Shown here in pieces: positions 55,052-64,000 of a stretch of 64,000 nt of DNA. Both the position numbers and the translations under genes were made by a program. The first letter of the stretch is position 1. The number at the start of each line of letters is the position of its first letter. Below the pieces are notes generated by a model. That model had not been told where the DNA came from. It did not search any database and was given only the letters and a program-made list of their open reading frames with translations. Where the stretch lies: positions 2,046,001 through 2,110,000 of the forward strand of contig NZ_CP082928.1 in assembly GCF_023517795.1 (NCBI RefSeq). The letters are read 5' to 3'. The DNA is from Pseudomonas fulva (GTDB taxonomy: Bacteria > Pseudomonadota > Gammaproteobacteria > Pseudomonadales > Pseudomonadaceae).

Positions 55052-55542
55052 TACTGCGCCCTCGGGTCCGGGTTTTCCAGCACGGTATTGGTCTGCTCGT
55101 CGCGGAACTGCTTGAGCGCCGCGTGGAACTGCGGGTGCTGGTGACCGAGGATGCTCGCCGCCAGCAACGCGGCGTTGATGGCGCCGGCCTTGCCGATGGC
55201 CAGGGTGGCGACCGGGATACCGGCCGGCATCTGCACGATGGACAGCAGCGAGTCGACACCCGAGAGCATGGACGACTGCACCGGCACGCCGAGCACCGGC
55301 AGGTGGGTCTTGGCAGCACACATGCCCGGCAGGTGGGCGGCGCCACCGGCACCGGCGATGATCACCTGGATGCCACGGCCCTCGGCTTCTTCGGCGTACT
55401 GGAACAGCAGATCCGGCGTGCGGTGGGCGGAGACCACCTTCACCTCGTTGGGAATGCCCAGCTTGTCGAGCATCTCGACGGTATGGCTCAGGGTGCTCCA
55501 GTCGGATTTGGAACCCATGATCACGCCAACCAGTGCGCTCAT
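55051..55542 (-). CDS. purE: N5-carboxyaminoimidazole ribonucleotide mutase
   Basis: Class I PurE of 163 residues that converts N5-CAIR to CAIR. Motifs: [14 protein letters not shown] (phosphate binding), [15 protein letters not shown] and [17 protein letters not shown]. First gene of purEK. Confidence 0.95.
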   Translation of the reverse strand: MSALVGVIMGSKSDWSTLSHTVEMLDKLGIPNEVKVVSAHRTPDLLFQYAEEAEGRGIQVIIAGAGGAAHLPGMCAAKTHLPVLGVPVQSSMLSGVDSLLSIVQMPAGIPVATLAIGKAGAINAALLAASILGHQHPQFHAALKQFRDEQTNTVLENPDPRAQ

Positions 55543-55793
55543 CGTCGTGCCTCTCTACGTCTCGGGCGCAGGGCGCCATGTCGATTGATCGGGCGCTTGG
55601 CGCCGCGGCAGAAACAACAAACCACGCGGGAGGCGTGGTTTGCGCAAATCGGCAATTATACTGCAGTCGCGCATAAATCGATAACCAACCGCCTGTCGGC
55701 CGGTGGCGCAGTGCGCACCGGAACTTGTCCTGGCGCAATGTCCGCCCCGCGGAGCCTTCCATACTGGGGACTCCTATCGAGGAGGATCGCGCC

Positions 55794-56816
55794 ATGCAGC
55801 AGACCATGAAAGCCGCCGTCGTCCATGCCTTCGGCGAGCCCCTGCGGCTCGAGGAGGTGAAAGTGCCCCTGCCCGGCCCCGGGCAGATACTGGTGAAGAT
55901 CGAGGCGGCGGGCGTTTGCCACACCGACCTGCACGCCGCCGACGGCGACTGGCCGGTAAAGCCCAGCCTGCCGTTCATTCCCGGCCATGAGGGCGTTGGC
56001 TACGTTGCCGCGGTAGGCGCCGGCGTCACCCGTGTGCGCGAAGGCGACCGGGTCGGCGTGCCCTGGCTGTACACCGCCTGCGGCTGCTGCGAGCACTGCC
56101 TGACGGGCTGGGAAACCCTCTGCGCCGACCAGCAGAACACCGGTTACTCGGTCAACGGCAGCTACGCCGAGTACGTGCTGGCCGACCCCGATTACGTGGG
56201 TATCCTGCCGAAGAACGTCGAATTCGCCGAGATCGCGCCGATCCTTTGCGCCGGCGTCACCGTCTATAAAGGCCTGAAGGTAACCGGCACCCGCCCCGGC
56301 CAGTGGGTGGCGATTTCCGGCATCGGCGGCCTCGGCCACGTGGCCGTGCAGTACGCCCGCGCCATGGGCCTGCACGTCGCGGCCATCGATGTGGACGACG
56401 CCAAGCTGGCGCTGGCCAGAAAGCTCGGCGCCAGCCTGACCATCAATGCCCGCCAGGAAAACCCGGCCGAGGTCATTCAGCGTGACATCGGTGGCGCCCA
56501 CGGCGTGCTGGTCACCGCGGTATCGAACAGCGCCTTCGGTCAGGCCATCGGCATGGCCCGGCGCGGCGGCACGGTCGCCCTCGTGGGGCTGCCGCCCGGC
56601 GATTTCCCGACACCGATCTTCGACGTGGTACTCAAGGCCATCAGCATCACCGGCTCCATCGTCGGCACCCGCGCGGACCTGCAGGAGGCCCTGGACTTCG
56701 CCGGCGAGGGATTGGTGAAGGCGACCATCCACCGTGACCGGCTGGACAACGTCAACGGCGTGCTCGAGCAGATGCGTGCCGGGCAGATCGAAGGCCGGGT
56801 GGTGATGCAGTTCTGA
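55794..56816 (+). CDS. adhP: Zinc-dependent alcohol dehydrogenase
   Basis: Medium-chain alcohol dehydrogenase of 340 residues. Catalytic zinc ligands are in [21 protein letters not shown] and the later [11 protein letters not shown]. The structural zinc loop is [15 protein letters not shown]. The cofactor motif is [15 protein letters not shown]. The start at 55794 has GAGGAGG 8 bases upstream. It matches the AdhP/AdhA type that oxidises ethanol and related primary alcohols with NAD+. Divergent from purEK. Confidence 0.92.
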   Translation: MQQTMKAAVVHAFGEPLRLEEVKVPLPGPGQILVKIEAAGVCHTDLHAADGDWPVKPSLPFIPGHEGVGYVAAVGAGVTRVREGDRVGVPWLYTACGCCEHCLTGWETLCADQQNTGYSVNGSYAEYVLADPDYVGILPKNVEFAEIAPILCAGVTVYKGLKVTGTRPGQWVAISGIGGLGHVAVQYARAMGLHVAAIDVDDAKLALARKLGASLTINARQENPAEVIQRDIGGAHGVLVTAVSNSAFGQAIGMARRGGTVALVGLPPGDFPTPIFDVVLKAISITGSIVGTRADLQEALDFAGEGLVKATIHRDRLDNVNGVLEQMRAGQIEGRVVMQF

Positions 56817-56905
56817 GCAGCGCGTTTGCCAGCGGGAACGGGCTCACAGTGCCCGCTGTCAGACGCCGTTAGACTCAGTCTCATCACCCACCAAAGGACT
56901 CCGCC

Positions 56906-57703
56906 ATGACACGGCTGTCGCTGCTTATCGCCTCAACCTTCCTGACCTTCAACGCCAGCGCCCTGGAACTGGCGAAATATCCCAAGGCGTTCGTCGCCGA
57001 CAAGGGCATCAGCGTCGTCGTTGCCCCCAGCAGCGACGAGAAGCAGGCCCTGGTACAGATCAGCGGTATCAACCACCCGCTGGACGAAGTGGTGCTGCTG
57101 ACCCAGGTCGAGCCGCGCAGCCAGGACGAAAGCGACTACGCCACCACCCTCGATGGCAGCAGCTACGTGCTGCTCGGCCAGCGCCAGGAATGGGGCGGCG
57201 AGTCCTATCAGCTGTACCTGCCGGGCAACCGCGACCCGCTGTACCTGAGCTTCGACGACAAGGCCAGCAAGGCGGTCAAGCCGGCCGAACTGCTCGCCCT
57301 CTATGAAAAGCAGCACAAGGACGGCGTACAGGAGAAGCTCGCCCGTTTCGATCGCGAGAAGCGCCAGCAATACCACGTCGAGCGCCTGCAACAGATGGAT
57401 GCCGAGGCCTCGACCAGCTGCGGCACCACCCTGAAGACCGTCATCGACTGGCAGGCCATGGACGAGCAACTGCTCAAGGAGCTGAGCGTGTCCGGCTATT
57501 GCGGCGAGGTGGTCAACCAGATGAACAACCTGTGCAGCAGCTCGCCTGAATTCAAGGAGCAGGCTGCCAAGCTGAACACCGTCGAGTGCGGCTTCGGCAA
57601 GGACATGAAGATTCGCGAACAGGGCAATCGCATCCTGTTCACCACCGAGCGTGACGCCGCCAACCAGGGCGAATTCATCAACGCCTTCCTGCGTAATCGT
57701 TAA
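56906..57703 (+). CDS. Conserved periplasmic protein of unknown function
   Basis: Exported protein of 265 residues. The signal peptide is LSLLIASTFLTFNASA. Four cysteines in the C-terminal half (STSCGTT, SGYCGEV, NNLCSSS, VECGFG) suggest disulphides, and the middle is a charged helical stretch (ARFDREKRQQYHVERLQQMD). No family recognised. It is followed by a GC-rich hairpin at 57716-57736 without a T-tract. Confidence 0.6.
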   Translation: MTRLSLLIASTFLTFNASALELAKYPKAFVADKGISVVVAPSSDEKQALVQISGINHPLDEVVLLTQVEPRSQDESDYATTLDGSSYVLLGQRQEWGGESYQLYLPGNRDPLYLSFDDKASKAVKPAELLALYEKQHKDGVQEKLARFDREKRQQYHVERLQQMDAEASTSCGTTLKTVIDWQAMDEQLLKELSVSGYCGEVVNQMNNLCSSSPEFKEQAAKLNTVECGFGKDMKIREQGNRILFTTERDAANQGEFINAFLRNR

Positions 57704-57745
57704 GCGCCCCCTTACCGGGCGGCCTTCCAGGCCGCCCAACTCTCA

Positions 57746-57782
57746 TTCGGAAAACCGAACGCCAGGCGGTCGAAAAACCGAA
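57746..57782. promoter_or_regulatory. AauR-type operator upstream of aatJ
   Basis: TTCGGAAAACCGAA at 57746-57759 is a perfect TTCGG-N4-CCGAA inverted repeat, the sequence I recall for AauR of P. putida. A second, degenerate copy (GTCGAAAAACCGAA) spans 57769-57782. They centre about 151 and 128 bases before the predicted sigma54 start. Confidence 0.78.
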
Positions 57783-57877
57783 CATCCGACCATCACGCCT
57801 TTTATCTGCGTCTGAATAAAAAATAAATTGCTTTAAAATTCAAACACTTGATATCCGAAAACAGGCCTATCGAGGCC

Positions 57878-57893
57878 TGGCACACATCCTGCT
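57878..57893 (+). promoter_or_regulatory. Sigma54 promoter of aatJ
   Basis: TGGCACACATCCTGCT: TGGCAC at 57878-57883, 5 bases, then CTGCT at 57889-57893, with the GG and GC pairs correctly spaced. Transcription would start near 57904. AauR is a sigma54-dependent response regulator, so this fits the operator upstream. Confidence 0.85.
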
Positions 57894-57955
57894 CCCTACA
57901 AGGCAGGAAAGCGATAGCCCTTCCACATGGAGGCACGTACCCGCCGTACGTCCCC

Positions 57956-57970
57956 AATAACAACAACACC
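57956..57970 (+). promoter_or_regulatory. A-rich Hfq/Crc-like motif before aatJ
   Basis: AATAACAACAACACC just ahead of the GAGGAA ribosome site and the ATG at 57984. Three AAn repeats match the Hfq/Crc pattern. Confidence 0.55.
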
Positions 57971-57983
57971 GAGGAATCGACCC

Positions 57984-58892
57984 ATGCGTATCGTCCCCCG
58001 CGTACTGGCTGCAGCCGTTGCCGCTACCCTGATGTCCAGCCCGGTCTTCGCCGCCGAACTGACCGGCACCCTGAAGAAGATCAAGGACTCGGGCACCATC
58101 ACCCTGGGCCACCGCGACTCGTCCATCCCCTTCTCCTACTATGGCGACACCTCCAAGCAGCCGGTTGGCTACTCCCATGACCTGCAACTGAAGGTCGTCG
58201 AGGAGCTGAAAAAGGAACTGGAGCTGCCTGACCTGAAGGTGCGCTACAACCTGGTCACCTCCCAGACCCGCATCCCGCTGGTACAGAACGGCACCGTGGA
58301 CCTGGAGTGCGGCTCCACCACCAACAACGTCGAGCGCCAGCGCCAGGTCGACTTCTCCGTCGGCATCTTCGAAGTGGGCACCCGCCTGCTGACCAAGAAG
58401 AGCAGCGGCGTGAACGATTTCGAGGACCTCAAGGGCAAGAACGTGGTGACCACCGCCGGCACCACCTCCGAGCGCCTGCTCAAGTCGATGAATGCCGAGA
58501 AGAAGATGGGCATGAACGTGATTTCCGCCAAGGATCACGGCGAGTCCTTCCTGATGCTCGAGTCCAACCGCGCCGTGGCTTTCATGATGGATGACGCCCT
58601 GCTGGCCGGCGAAATGGCCAAGGCCAAGAAGCCGGATGACTGGCACGTGGTCGGCACCCCGCAGTCCTTCGAAATCTACGGCTGCATGGTGCGCAAGGGC
58701 GACGAAGGCTTCAAGAAGGTGGTCGACAAGGCCATCACCGACACCTTCGCCTCGGGCGAGATCAACGACATCTACAACAAGTGGTTCCAGAAGCCTGTTC
58801 CGCCAAAGGGCCTGAACCTCAACTTCCCCATGAGCGACGAGCTGAAGAAGCTGATCGCCGAGCCGACCGACAAGTCTGTAGAGCAGATCTGA
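57984..58892 (+). CDS. aatJ: Glutamate/aspartate ABC transporter binding protein
   Basis: Periplasmic solute-binding protein of 302 residues, GltI family. The signal peptide is VLAAAVAATLMSSPVFA, with AELTGTLKKIKDSG after it. The ligand region includes TITLGHRDSSIPFSYYGD and VDLECGSTTNNVERQRQVDF. The start at 57984 follows GAGGAA; the frame is open a little further up without a ribosome site. Predicted to bind Glu and Asp (possibly Gln/Asn). The separate stem-loop after it fits higher expression than the permeases. Confidence 0.92.
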   Translation: MRIVPRVLAAAVAATLMSSPVFAAELTGTLKKIKDSGTITLGHRDSSIPFSYYGDTSKQPVGYSHDLQLKVVEELKKELELPDLKVRYNLVTSQTRIPLVQNGTVDLECGSTTNNVERQRQVDFSVGIFEVGTRLLTKKSSGVNDFEDLKGKNVVTTAGTTSERLLKSMNAEKKMGMNVISAKDHGESFLMLESNRAVAFMMDDALLAGEMAKAKKPDDWHVVGTPQSFEIYGCMVRKGDEGFKKVVDKAITDTFASGEINDIYNKWFQKPVPPKGLNLNFPMSDELKKLIAEPTDKSVEQI

Positions 58893-58905
58893 CGGCGTGA
58901 TGCCG

Positions 58906-58928
58906 CGCCCCTTTCACGAGAAGGGGCG
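58906..58928 (+). promoter_or_regulatory. Stem-loop between aatJ and aatQ
   Basis: CGCCCCTT (58906-58913) and AAGGGGCG (58921-58928) with a 7-base loop, 14 bases after the aatJ stop, no T-tract. It probably limits read-through or protects the aatJ mRNA, as at mtlE/mtlF. Confidence 0.65.
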
Positions 58929-59063
58929 TAGCGGGGACCCGGAGGGGCCGCCGGCCTCTCCATCCATTTCCTGACGAAGCCGAAACCGTTCGCTCACGCG
59001 GATACGGGCGACTGTTGCCCGCCACCTGGCCTCGCCGCGTCAACTCACCTGAGGGGAAACCCG

Positions 59064-59810
59064 ATGAATTACAACTGGGACTGGGGCATCTTCTTCAAGT
59101 CCACCGGCATTGGCGATGAAATCTACCTGGAGTGGTTCATCACCGGCCTGGGCTGGACCATCGCCATCGCCCTGGTCGGCTGGCTGATCGCCCTGTCGCT
59201 CGGCTCGCTGCTCGGCGTGATGCGTACCGTGCCGAACCGCCTGATCTCCGGGATCGCCACCGCCTACGTGGAGATCTTCCGCAACGTGCCGCTGCTGGTG
59301 CAGCTGTTCCTCTGGTACTTCCTGATGCCGGACCTGCTGCCCGAACCACTGGAGCTGTGGTTCAAGCAGGACCTCAACCCGGCCACCTCGGCCTACCTGT
59401 CGGTCGTCATCTGCCTGGGCCTGTTCACCGCCGCCCGCGTCTGCGAGCAGGTGCGCACCGGTATCGAAGCGCTGCCCAAGGGCCAGACCGCCGCGGCCTA
59501 CGCCATGGGCTTCCGCCTGCCGCAGATCTACCGCAACGTGCTGCTGCCCCAGGCCTACCGGATCATCATTCCGCCATTAACCAGTGAGTTTCTGAACATC
59601 TTCAAGAACTCCTCGGTGGCTTCGCTGATCGGCCTCATGGAGCTGCTCGCGCAGACCAAACAGACCGCCGAGTTCAGCGCCAACCTGTTCGAAGCCTTTA
59701 CCCTGGCGACGCTGATCTACTTCACCCTGAACATGAGCCTGATGATGATCATGCGCATGGTCGAGCGTAAGGTCGCCGTGCCGGGCCTGATCTCCGTGGG
59801 AGGCAAATGA
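59064..59810 (+). CDS. aatQ: Glutamate/aspartate ABC permease 1 (GltJ type)
   Basis: Inner-membrane permease of 248 residues, His/Glu/Gln/Arg family. Several hydrophobic helices and the EAA loop (GIEALPKGQTAAAYAMGFRL then QIYRNVLLPQAYRIIIPP). GAGGGGAAA precedes the ATG. It overlaps the next gene by 4 bases. Confidence 0.93.
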   Translation: MNYNWDWGIFFKSTGIGDEIYLEWFITGLGWTIAIALVGWLIALSLGSLLGVMRTVPNRLISGIATAYVEIFRNVPLLVQLFLWYFLMPDLLPEPLELWFKQDLNPATSAYLSVVICLGLFTAARVCEQVRTGIEALPKGQTAAAYAMGFRLPQIYRNVLLPQAYRIIIPPLTSEFLNIFKNSSVASLIGLMELLAQTKQTAEFSANLFEAFTLATLIYFTLNMSLMMIMRMVERKVAVPGLISVGGK

Positions 59811-60475
59811 TGGACTTCAGTCAGATCATTCCCGCCCTGCCAGGCCTCTGGGAAGGCATGGCCATGACCCTGCAGCTGATGGTCATGGGCGTTATCGGTG
59901 GCGTGATTCTCGGCACCCTGCTGGCGCTGATGCGCCTGTCGAGCAACGTGCTGCTGTCCAAGCTGGCGGCCACCTACGTCAACTACTTCCGCTCGATCCC
60001 GCTGCTGTTGGTGATCACCTGGTTCTACTTCGCGGTGCCGTTCATCCTGCGCTGGATCACCGGTGAGGACACGCCGGTGGGCGCGTTCGCGTCCTGCCTG
60101 GTGGCCTTCATCATGTTCGAGGCGGCGTACTTCTGCGAAATCGTCCGTGCCGGCATCCAGTCCATTCCCAAGGGCCAGATGGGCGCTGCCCAGGCGCTGG
60201 GCATGAGCTACGGCCAGACCATGCGCCTGATCATCCTGCCCCAGGCGTTTCGCAAGATGACCCCGCTGCTGCTGCAGCAGAGCATCATCCTGTTCCAGGA
60301 CACCTCGCTGGTCTACACCGTCGGCCTGATGGACTTCCTCAATGCTGCCCGCTCGCGCGGCGACATCCTGGGCCAGCCCCATGAATTCCTGATCTTCGCC
60401 GGCCTGGTCTACTTCACCATCAGCTTCGCTGCCTCGCAGCTGGTCAAGCTCCTGCAAAAAAGGTTAGCCGTATGA
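59807..60475 (+). CDS. aatM: Glutamate/aspartate ABC permease 2 (GltK type)
   Basis: Inner-membrane permease of 222 residues. The EAA loop reads [20 protein letters not shown] with [18 protein letters not shown] after it. It forms the channel with the previous gene. It overlaps both neighbours by 4 bases. Confidence 0.93.
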   Translation: MMDFSQIIPALPGLWEGMAMTLQLMVMGVIGGVILGTLLALMRLSSNVLLSKLAATYVNYFRSIPLLLVITWFYFAVPFILRWITGEDTPVGAFASCLVAFIMFEAAYFCEIVRAGIQSIPKGQMGAAQALGMSYGQTMRLIILPQAFRKMTPLLLQQSIILFQDTSLVYTVGLMDFLNAARSRGDILGQPHEFLIFAGLVYFTISFAASQLVKLLQKRLAV

Positions 60476-61206
60476 TTTCCATCAAGAACGTCAACAAGTG
60501 GTATGGGGACTTCCAGGTGCTGACCGACTGCACCACGGACGTCAAGAAAGGCGAAGTGGTCGTGGTCTGCGGGCCGTCCGGCTCGGGCAAATCGACCCTG
60601 ATCAAGTGCGTCAACGCCCTGGAGCCCTTCCAGAAGGGCGACATCGTGGTCGACGGCACCTCGATTGCCGACAAGAAGACCAACCTGCCGAAACTGCGCT
60701 CGCGCGTTGGCATGGTGTTCCAGCACTTCGAGCTGTTCCCGCACCTGACCATCACCGAAAACCTCACCATCGCGCAGATCAAGGTGCTCGGCCGCAGCAA
60801 GGAAGAAGCCACCAAGAAAGGCCTGCAGTTGCTCGACCGCGTCGGCCTCTCGGAGCACGCCCACAAGCACCCGGGCCAGCTCTCCGGTGGCCAGCAGCAG
60901 CGCGTGGCGATTGCCCGCGCCCTGGCCATGGACCCGATCGTCATGCTGTTCGACGAACCGACCTCGGCGCTCGACCCGGAAATGGTCAACGAAGTGCTCG
61001 ACGTGATGGTGCAGCTGGCCCACGAAGGCATGACCATGATGTGCGTGACCCACGAGATGGGCTTCGCCCGCAAGGTCGCCGACCGGGTGATCTTCATGGA
61101 CGCCGGCAAGATCGTCGAAGACTGCCCCAAGGAAGAGTTCTTCGGCGATATCAGCGCCCGCTCCGACCGCGCCCAGCAGTTCCTCGCCAAGATCCTCCAG
61201 CACTGA
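60472..61206 (+). CDS. aatP: Glutamate/aspartate ABC ATP-binding protein
   Basis: GlnQ/GltL-type ATPase of 244 residues: Walker [10 protein letters not shown], signature [19 protein letters not shown], Walker [17 protein letters not shown] and H-loop [15 protein letters not shown]. It powers AatJQM. ggt follows after 70 bases. Confidence 0.95.
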   Translation: MISIKNVNKWYGDFQVLTDCTTDVKKGEVVVVCGPSGSGKSTLIKCVNALEPFQKGDIVVDGTSIADKKTNLPKLRSRVGMVFQHFELFPHLTITENLTIAQIKVLGRSKEEATKKGLQLLDRVGLSEHAHKHPGQLSGGQQQRVAIARALAMDPIVMLFDEPTSALDPEMVNEVLDVMVQLAHEGMTMMCVTHEMGFARKVADRVIFMDAGKIVEDCPKEEFFGDISARSDRAQQFLAKILQH

Positions 61207-61276
61207 TGCACCCGGCCCGCCATCGCCGCGATGGTGGGCCTAGACTCGACAAGTACCACAACGATCGAGACCCATC

Positions 61277-62950
61277 ATGCGCCTACTGCACTTCAAGACC
61301 CTGACCCTCAGCGTTGCCATCGCCGCCTGCAGCCATGCGGTACTGGCGGCCCCTCTCGACGGCGGTGCGGTCGCCGCCCCTGACGGCTACGCCGCCAAGG
61401 TGGCCGCCGCGGTACTCAAGAACGGCGGCAACGCGGTGGATGCCGCCGTCGCCACCGCCTTCACCCTGGCCATCACCTACCCCGAAGCGGGCAACATCGG
61501 CGGCGGCGGCTTCATGACCCTGTTCATGGATGGCAAACCCTACTTCCTCGACTACCGGGAAACCGCGCCCAAGGCCGCGACCAAGACCATGTACCTGGAC
61601 GACAAGGGCGAGGTGATCGAGAACCTCAGCCTGGTTGGCGCCAAGGCCGCCGGCGTGCCCGGCACGGTGCTGGGCCTGTGGGAAGCCCACAAGCGCTTCG
61701 GCAAGCTGCCCTGGAGCGAGCTGCTGACGCCCGCCATCGGTTACGCCAACAACGGCTTCAAGGTCGCCGACCAGCAGTTCCAGTACCGCGAAGACGCCAT
61801 CGGCCTGTTCAACGGCAAGACCAACTTCACCGCGCACTTCGGCAGCATGCGCCCGGGCGAAACCTTCAAGCAGCCGCTGATGGCAGAGACCCTGGAGCGC
61901 ATCGCGGCCAATGGCCCGGACGAGTTCTACAAGGGCAAGACCGCCGACCTGCTGGTCGCTCAGATGCAGCGCGACGGCGGCTTGATCAGCAAACAGGACC
62001 TGGCCGACTACCGGGTCAAATGGCGCGAGCCGATGCGCGTAGACTGGCAGGGCAACAGCCTGTACACCGCGCCGCTGCCCAGCTCCGGCGGCATCGCCCT
62101 GGCCCAGCTGATCGGCATCAAGGAGCAGCGCGCCGCCGACTTCAAGGGCGTCGAGCTGAACTCGGCGCGCTATATCCACCTCTTGGCCGAGATCGAAAAA
62201 CGGGTGTTCGCCGACCGCGCCGACTACCTGGGCGACCCGGACTTTTCCCAGGTGCCGGTCGCCAGGCTGATCGACGCCGACTACCTCAAGCGCCGCGCCG
62301 CCGAGGTCAACCCGAGCGCCATTTCGCCGACCGAGAAGGTTCGCCCGGGCCTGGAGCCACACCAGACCACGCACTTCTCGATCGTCGATGCCGACGGCAA
62401 CGCGGTCAGCAACACCTACACCCTGAACTGGGATTTCGGCAGTGGTGTGGTGGTCGAGGGTGCCGGCTTCCTGCTCAACGACGAGATGGACGACTTCAGT
62501 TCCAAGCCCGGCGTCGCCAACGCCTTCGGTGTGGTGGGCAGCGATGCCAATGCCATCGCGCCGGGCAAGCGCATGCTGTCGTCGATGAGCCCGAGCATCG
62601 TCACCCGCGACGGCAAGGTCAGCCTGGTGCTGGGCACGCCCGGCGGCTCGCGGATCTTCACCTCGATCTTCCAGGTGCTCAACAACGTCTACGACTTCAA
62701 GCTGCCCCTGGAAAAGGCCGTGGCTGCCCAGCGCGTCCATCACCAGCTGCTGCCCAAGGACACCCTCTACTACGACGCCTACGCGCCGCTCACCGGCAAG
62801 GTCGCCGACGAGCTGAAAGCCATGGGCTACGTGCTCGAGGACCAGGGCTGGAACATGGGAGACATCCAGGCCATCCGCGTCGACGGGCGCCGCCTGGAAA
62901 CCGCCTCCGATCCGCGCGGGCGCGGCGTCGGCCTGGTGGTGGAACCCTGA
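61277..62950 (+). CDS. ggt: Gamma-glutamyltransferase
   Basis: Periplasmic Ntn-hydrolase of 557 residues. The signal peptide is FKTLTLSVAIAACSHAVLA. The proenzyme is self-cleaved before the catalytic Thr, here Thr364 in HQTTHFSIVDADG. Oxyanion and substrate motifs GNIGGGGFM, FLLNDEMDDF and SSMSPSI are present. It splits glutathione or glutamine to free glutamate, which AatJQMP can import, so the gene order has a clear logic. Same order as in P. aeruginosa, but the periplasmic asparaginase/glutaminase gene that follows there is absent here. Confidence 0.93.
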   Translation: MRLLHFKTLTLSVAIAACSHAVLAAPLDGGAVAAPDGYAAKVAAAVLKNGGNAVDAAVATAFTLAITYPEAGNIGGGGFMTLFMDGKPYFLDYRETAPKAATKTMYLDDKGEVIENLSLVGAKAAGVPGTVLGLWEAHKRFGKLPWSELLTPAIGYANNGFKVADQQFQYREDAIGLFNGKTNFTAHFGSMRPGETFKQPLMAETLERIAANGPDEFYKGKTADLLVAQMQRDGGLISKQDLADYRVKWREPMRVDWQGNSLYTAPLPSSGGIALAQLIGIKEQRAADFKGVELNSARYIHLLAEIEKRVFADRADYLGDPDFSQVPVARLIDADYLKRRAAEVNPSAISPTEKVRPGLEPHQTTHFSIVDADGNAVSNTYTLNWDFGSGVVVEGAGFLLNDEMDDFSSKPGVANAFGVVGSDANAIAPGKRMLSSMSPSIVTRDGKVSLVLGTPGGSRIFTSIFQVLNNVYDFKLPLEKAVAAQRVHHQLLPKDTLYYDAYAPLTGKVADELKAMGYVLEDQGWNMGDIQAIRVDGRRLETASDPRGRGVGLVVEP

Positions 62951-63049
62951 GCCCCGTGTCATGACCCGCCCGCCACGGCGCCGCGGCACCTGCGGCGTTG
63001 AGCCGCCACCCGCGCCGCGGCGCGGGCTGGCTCGGTCACGGTGACTGTG

Positions 63050-64000
63050 ATGCAATGCGCGTCCGTCAGTCTCCCTGGGGTGCCGCCCGCCTTGGCCGCC
63101 AAACCGCGCTACGTCCGCCACCTGTCGCTGACCCTGCTGATGCTGGCACTGGTGGCCGCCTGTGGCTACGCCGGCTACTACCTCAGCGAGAAATCGGGTA
63201 TCCGCAGCCTGGTCGAAAGCGGTGAGCGCCAACTCGAGCTCAATGCCCGGGCGGTGGAAAGCGAGATCAACAAGTACACCTACCTGCCCAGCCTGCTGGA
63301 GCTCGAAGCCAACGTCAGCCGCCTGCTGCTGACCCCCGACGCCTACCGGCGCCAGCGCGTCAACGACTACCTCGAAGGCCTCAACCAGCGCAGCGGCAGC
63401 CTGGCCATCTACGTGATGGACACCGACGGCCGCGTGCTGGCCACCAGCAACTGGCGCCAGGCGGACAGCTACCTGGGCGAGGATCTCTCGTTCCGCGCCT
63501 ATTTCCAGGACGCCCTGGAAGGCGAACAGGGCCGCTTCTACGGGATCGGCAGCACCACCGGCGAGCCGGGCTATTACCTGTCCCATGGGCTCAAGGCCAA
63601 CGGCCGGATCATCGGCGTGGCGGTGGTCAAGGTGCGCCTCGACCCGCTCGAGCAGCGTTGGCAACGGGCGCGCCTGGAAGCCTACGTCAGCGACGAGAAC
63701 GGCATCATCATCCTCTCCAGCGATCCGATGCGACGCCTCAAGGCGGTACGCCCGCTCAACGCCGACACCAAGGAGCGCCTGGCGCGCAGCCTGCAGTATC
63801 ACTGGTCGTCGCTCGACGAGCTGATCCCCCTGGCGCGCAAGCCTCTGGCTACCGGGGTCGAGCAGGTCAGCTTCGCCGGCCATAACGGGCAGGATGCCAG
63901 CGAGGTCACCCACTATCTCGCCCAGAGCCGCCCCCTGGAAGACACGCCCTGGCACCTGACCCTGCTCAGCCCGCTGCAGGACCTGCGCCGCGAGGCCGTC
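63050..64000 (+). CDS. AauS/DctB-type sensor histidine kinase, 3' end outside window
   Basis: N-terminal 317 codons of a membrane sensor kinase. One hydrophobic segment (LSLTLLMLALVAACGYAGYY) is followed by a periplasmic PDC/Cache-like domain: SGSLAIYVMDTDGRVLATSN, FRAYFQDALEGEQGRFYGIG and GYYLSHGL. The HAMP and kinase parts lie beyond the edge. It is next to aatJQMP-ggt, so it is the likely AauS partner of a sigma54 response regulator AauR. No clear ribosome site; GTG at 63041, 63047 or 63080 are alternative starts. Confidence 0.82.
   Translation, partial: MQCASVSLPGVPPALAAKPRYVRHLSLTLLMLALVAACGYAGYYLSEKSGIRSLVESGERQLELNARAVESEINKYTYLPSLLELEANVSRLLLTPDAYRRQRVNDYLEGLNQRSGSLAIYVMDTDGRVLATSNWRQADSYLGEDLSFRAYFQDALEGEQGRFYGIGSTTGEPGYYLSHGLKANGRIIGVAVVKVRLDPLEQRWQRARLEAYVSDENGIIILSSDPMRRLKAVRPLNADTKERLARSLQYHWSSLDELIPLARKPLATGVEQVSFAGHNGQDASEVTHYLAQSRPLEDTPWHLTLLSPLQDLRREAV

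Noticed and set aside
54700..55978. Upstream extension of the purK frame to a 670-codon protein
   Set aside because: The extension overlaps purE in another frame and has no domain; [13 protein letters not shown] at 55051 is the standard PurK start.
57716..57736. GC-rich hairpin after the gene at 56906 as a rho-independent terminator
   Set aside because: A stem of GGGCGGCC and GGCCGCCC exists, but no T-run follows on either side.
61283..63955. Very long minus-strand reading frame opposite ggt and the sensor kinase
   Set aside because: It is the shadow of two clearly recognised plus-strand genes in high-GC DNA. Its product is low-complexity in Gly, Ala, Val and Gln with no domain.

Overview
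The window looks like chromosomal DNA of a Pseudomonas species: high GC, typical Pseudomonas REP hairpins, a P. fluorescens-type mannitol ABC operon, a PA0069-type radical SAM gene, the prlC/yheV neighbourhood, purEK beside adhP/glsB/DUF3299, and an Aat-type acidic amino acid locus next to ggt and a DctB/AauS-like sensor. No rRNA, tRNA, CRISPR array or intact insertion sequence was seen.

Layout. 1-8938 (minus strand): complete mannitol module, regulator mtlR then mtlEFGKDYZ, with mtlZ cut by the window edge. 9061-9936: REP-like hairpins and a beta-carbonic anhydrase. 10147-17228: an orphan type VI secretion (T6SS) island, hcp-vgrG-DUF4123 adaptor-three tandem DUF3304 immunity-like genes-DUF2235 (Tle1-like) effector. 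It is preceded by a sigma54-like promoter and an unusual set of TGCRCA repeats. 17380-23844: a radical SAM gene under a near-perfect LexA box, divergent from a TriABC-like RND pump with two adaptor lipoproteins. 23895-24707: REP sequences around a RAYT transposase broken by one in-frame stop. 24714-30034: a XylR/DmpR-type sigma54 activator and its predicted aromatic alcohol/aldehyde operon, with a visible activator site and -24/-12 promoter. 30056-35325: BASS transporter, AraC regulator, DUF1835 protein, a periplasmic protein and an FAD-linked hydroxyacid dehydrogenase. 35326-35971: AT-rich gap. 35972-39018: tripartite tricarboxylate transporter tctCBA. 39083-42055: yheV, prlC and a gamma-carbonic anhydrase.

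42102-45616: RES-Xre toxin-antitoxin pair with a perfect inverted repeat at its start, a GNAT acetyltransferase, an N-methyltryptophan/sarcosine oxidase family enzyme and an HD phosphohydrolase. 45767-51090: the most interesting accessory region, a tandemly duplicated polymorphic-toxin module of PAAR-like/GHH2 nuclease toxin, propeller-like probable immunity protein and HEAT-repeat protein. The first copy has lost its PAAR domain and the end of its HEAT gene. The two copies differ mainly in a block across the toxin/immunity boundary. A lipase and a small DUF6795-like protein follow (51126-52977). 53018-57703: DUF3299, glsB, purEK, adhP and a periplasmic protein. 57746-64000: aatJQMP, ggt and a sensor kinase cut by the edge, with a TTCGG-N4-CCGAA operator and a sigma54 promoter.

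Several catabolic and uptake genes (mtlE, the aldehyde dehydrogenase, the SDR alcohol dehydrogenase, the outer-membrane channel, aatJ) carry A-rich AAnAAnAA leaders of the kind bound by Hfq/Crc, suggesting common carbon catabolite repression. Two binding-protein/permease boundaries carry strong stem-loops without T-tracts, which fits differential mRNA stability. All family names come from reading the translations and from recalled family features; no database search was run.
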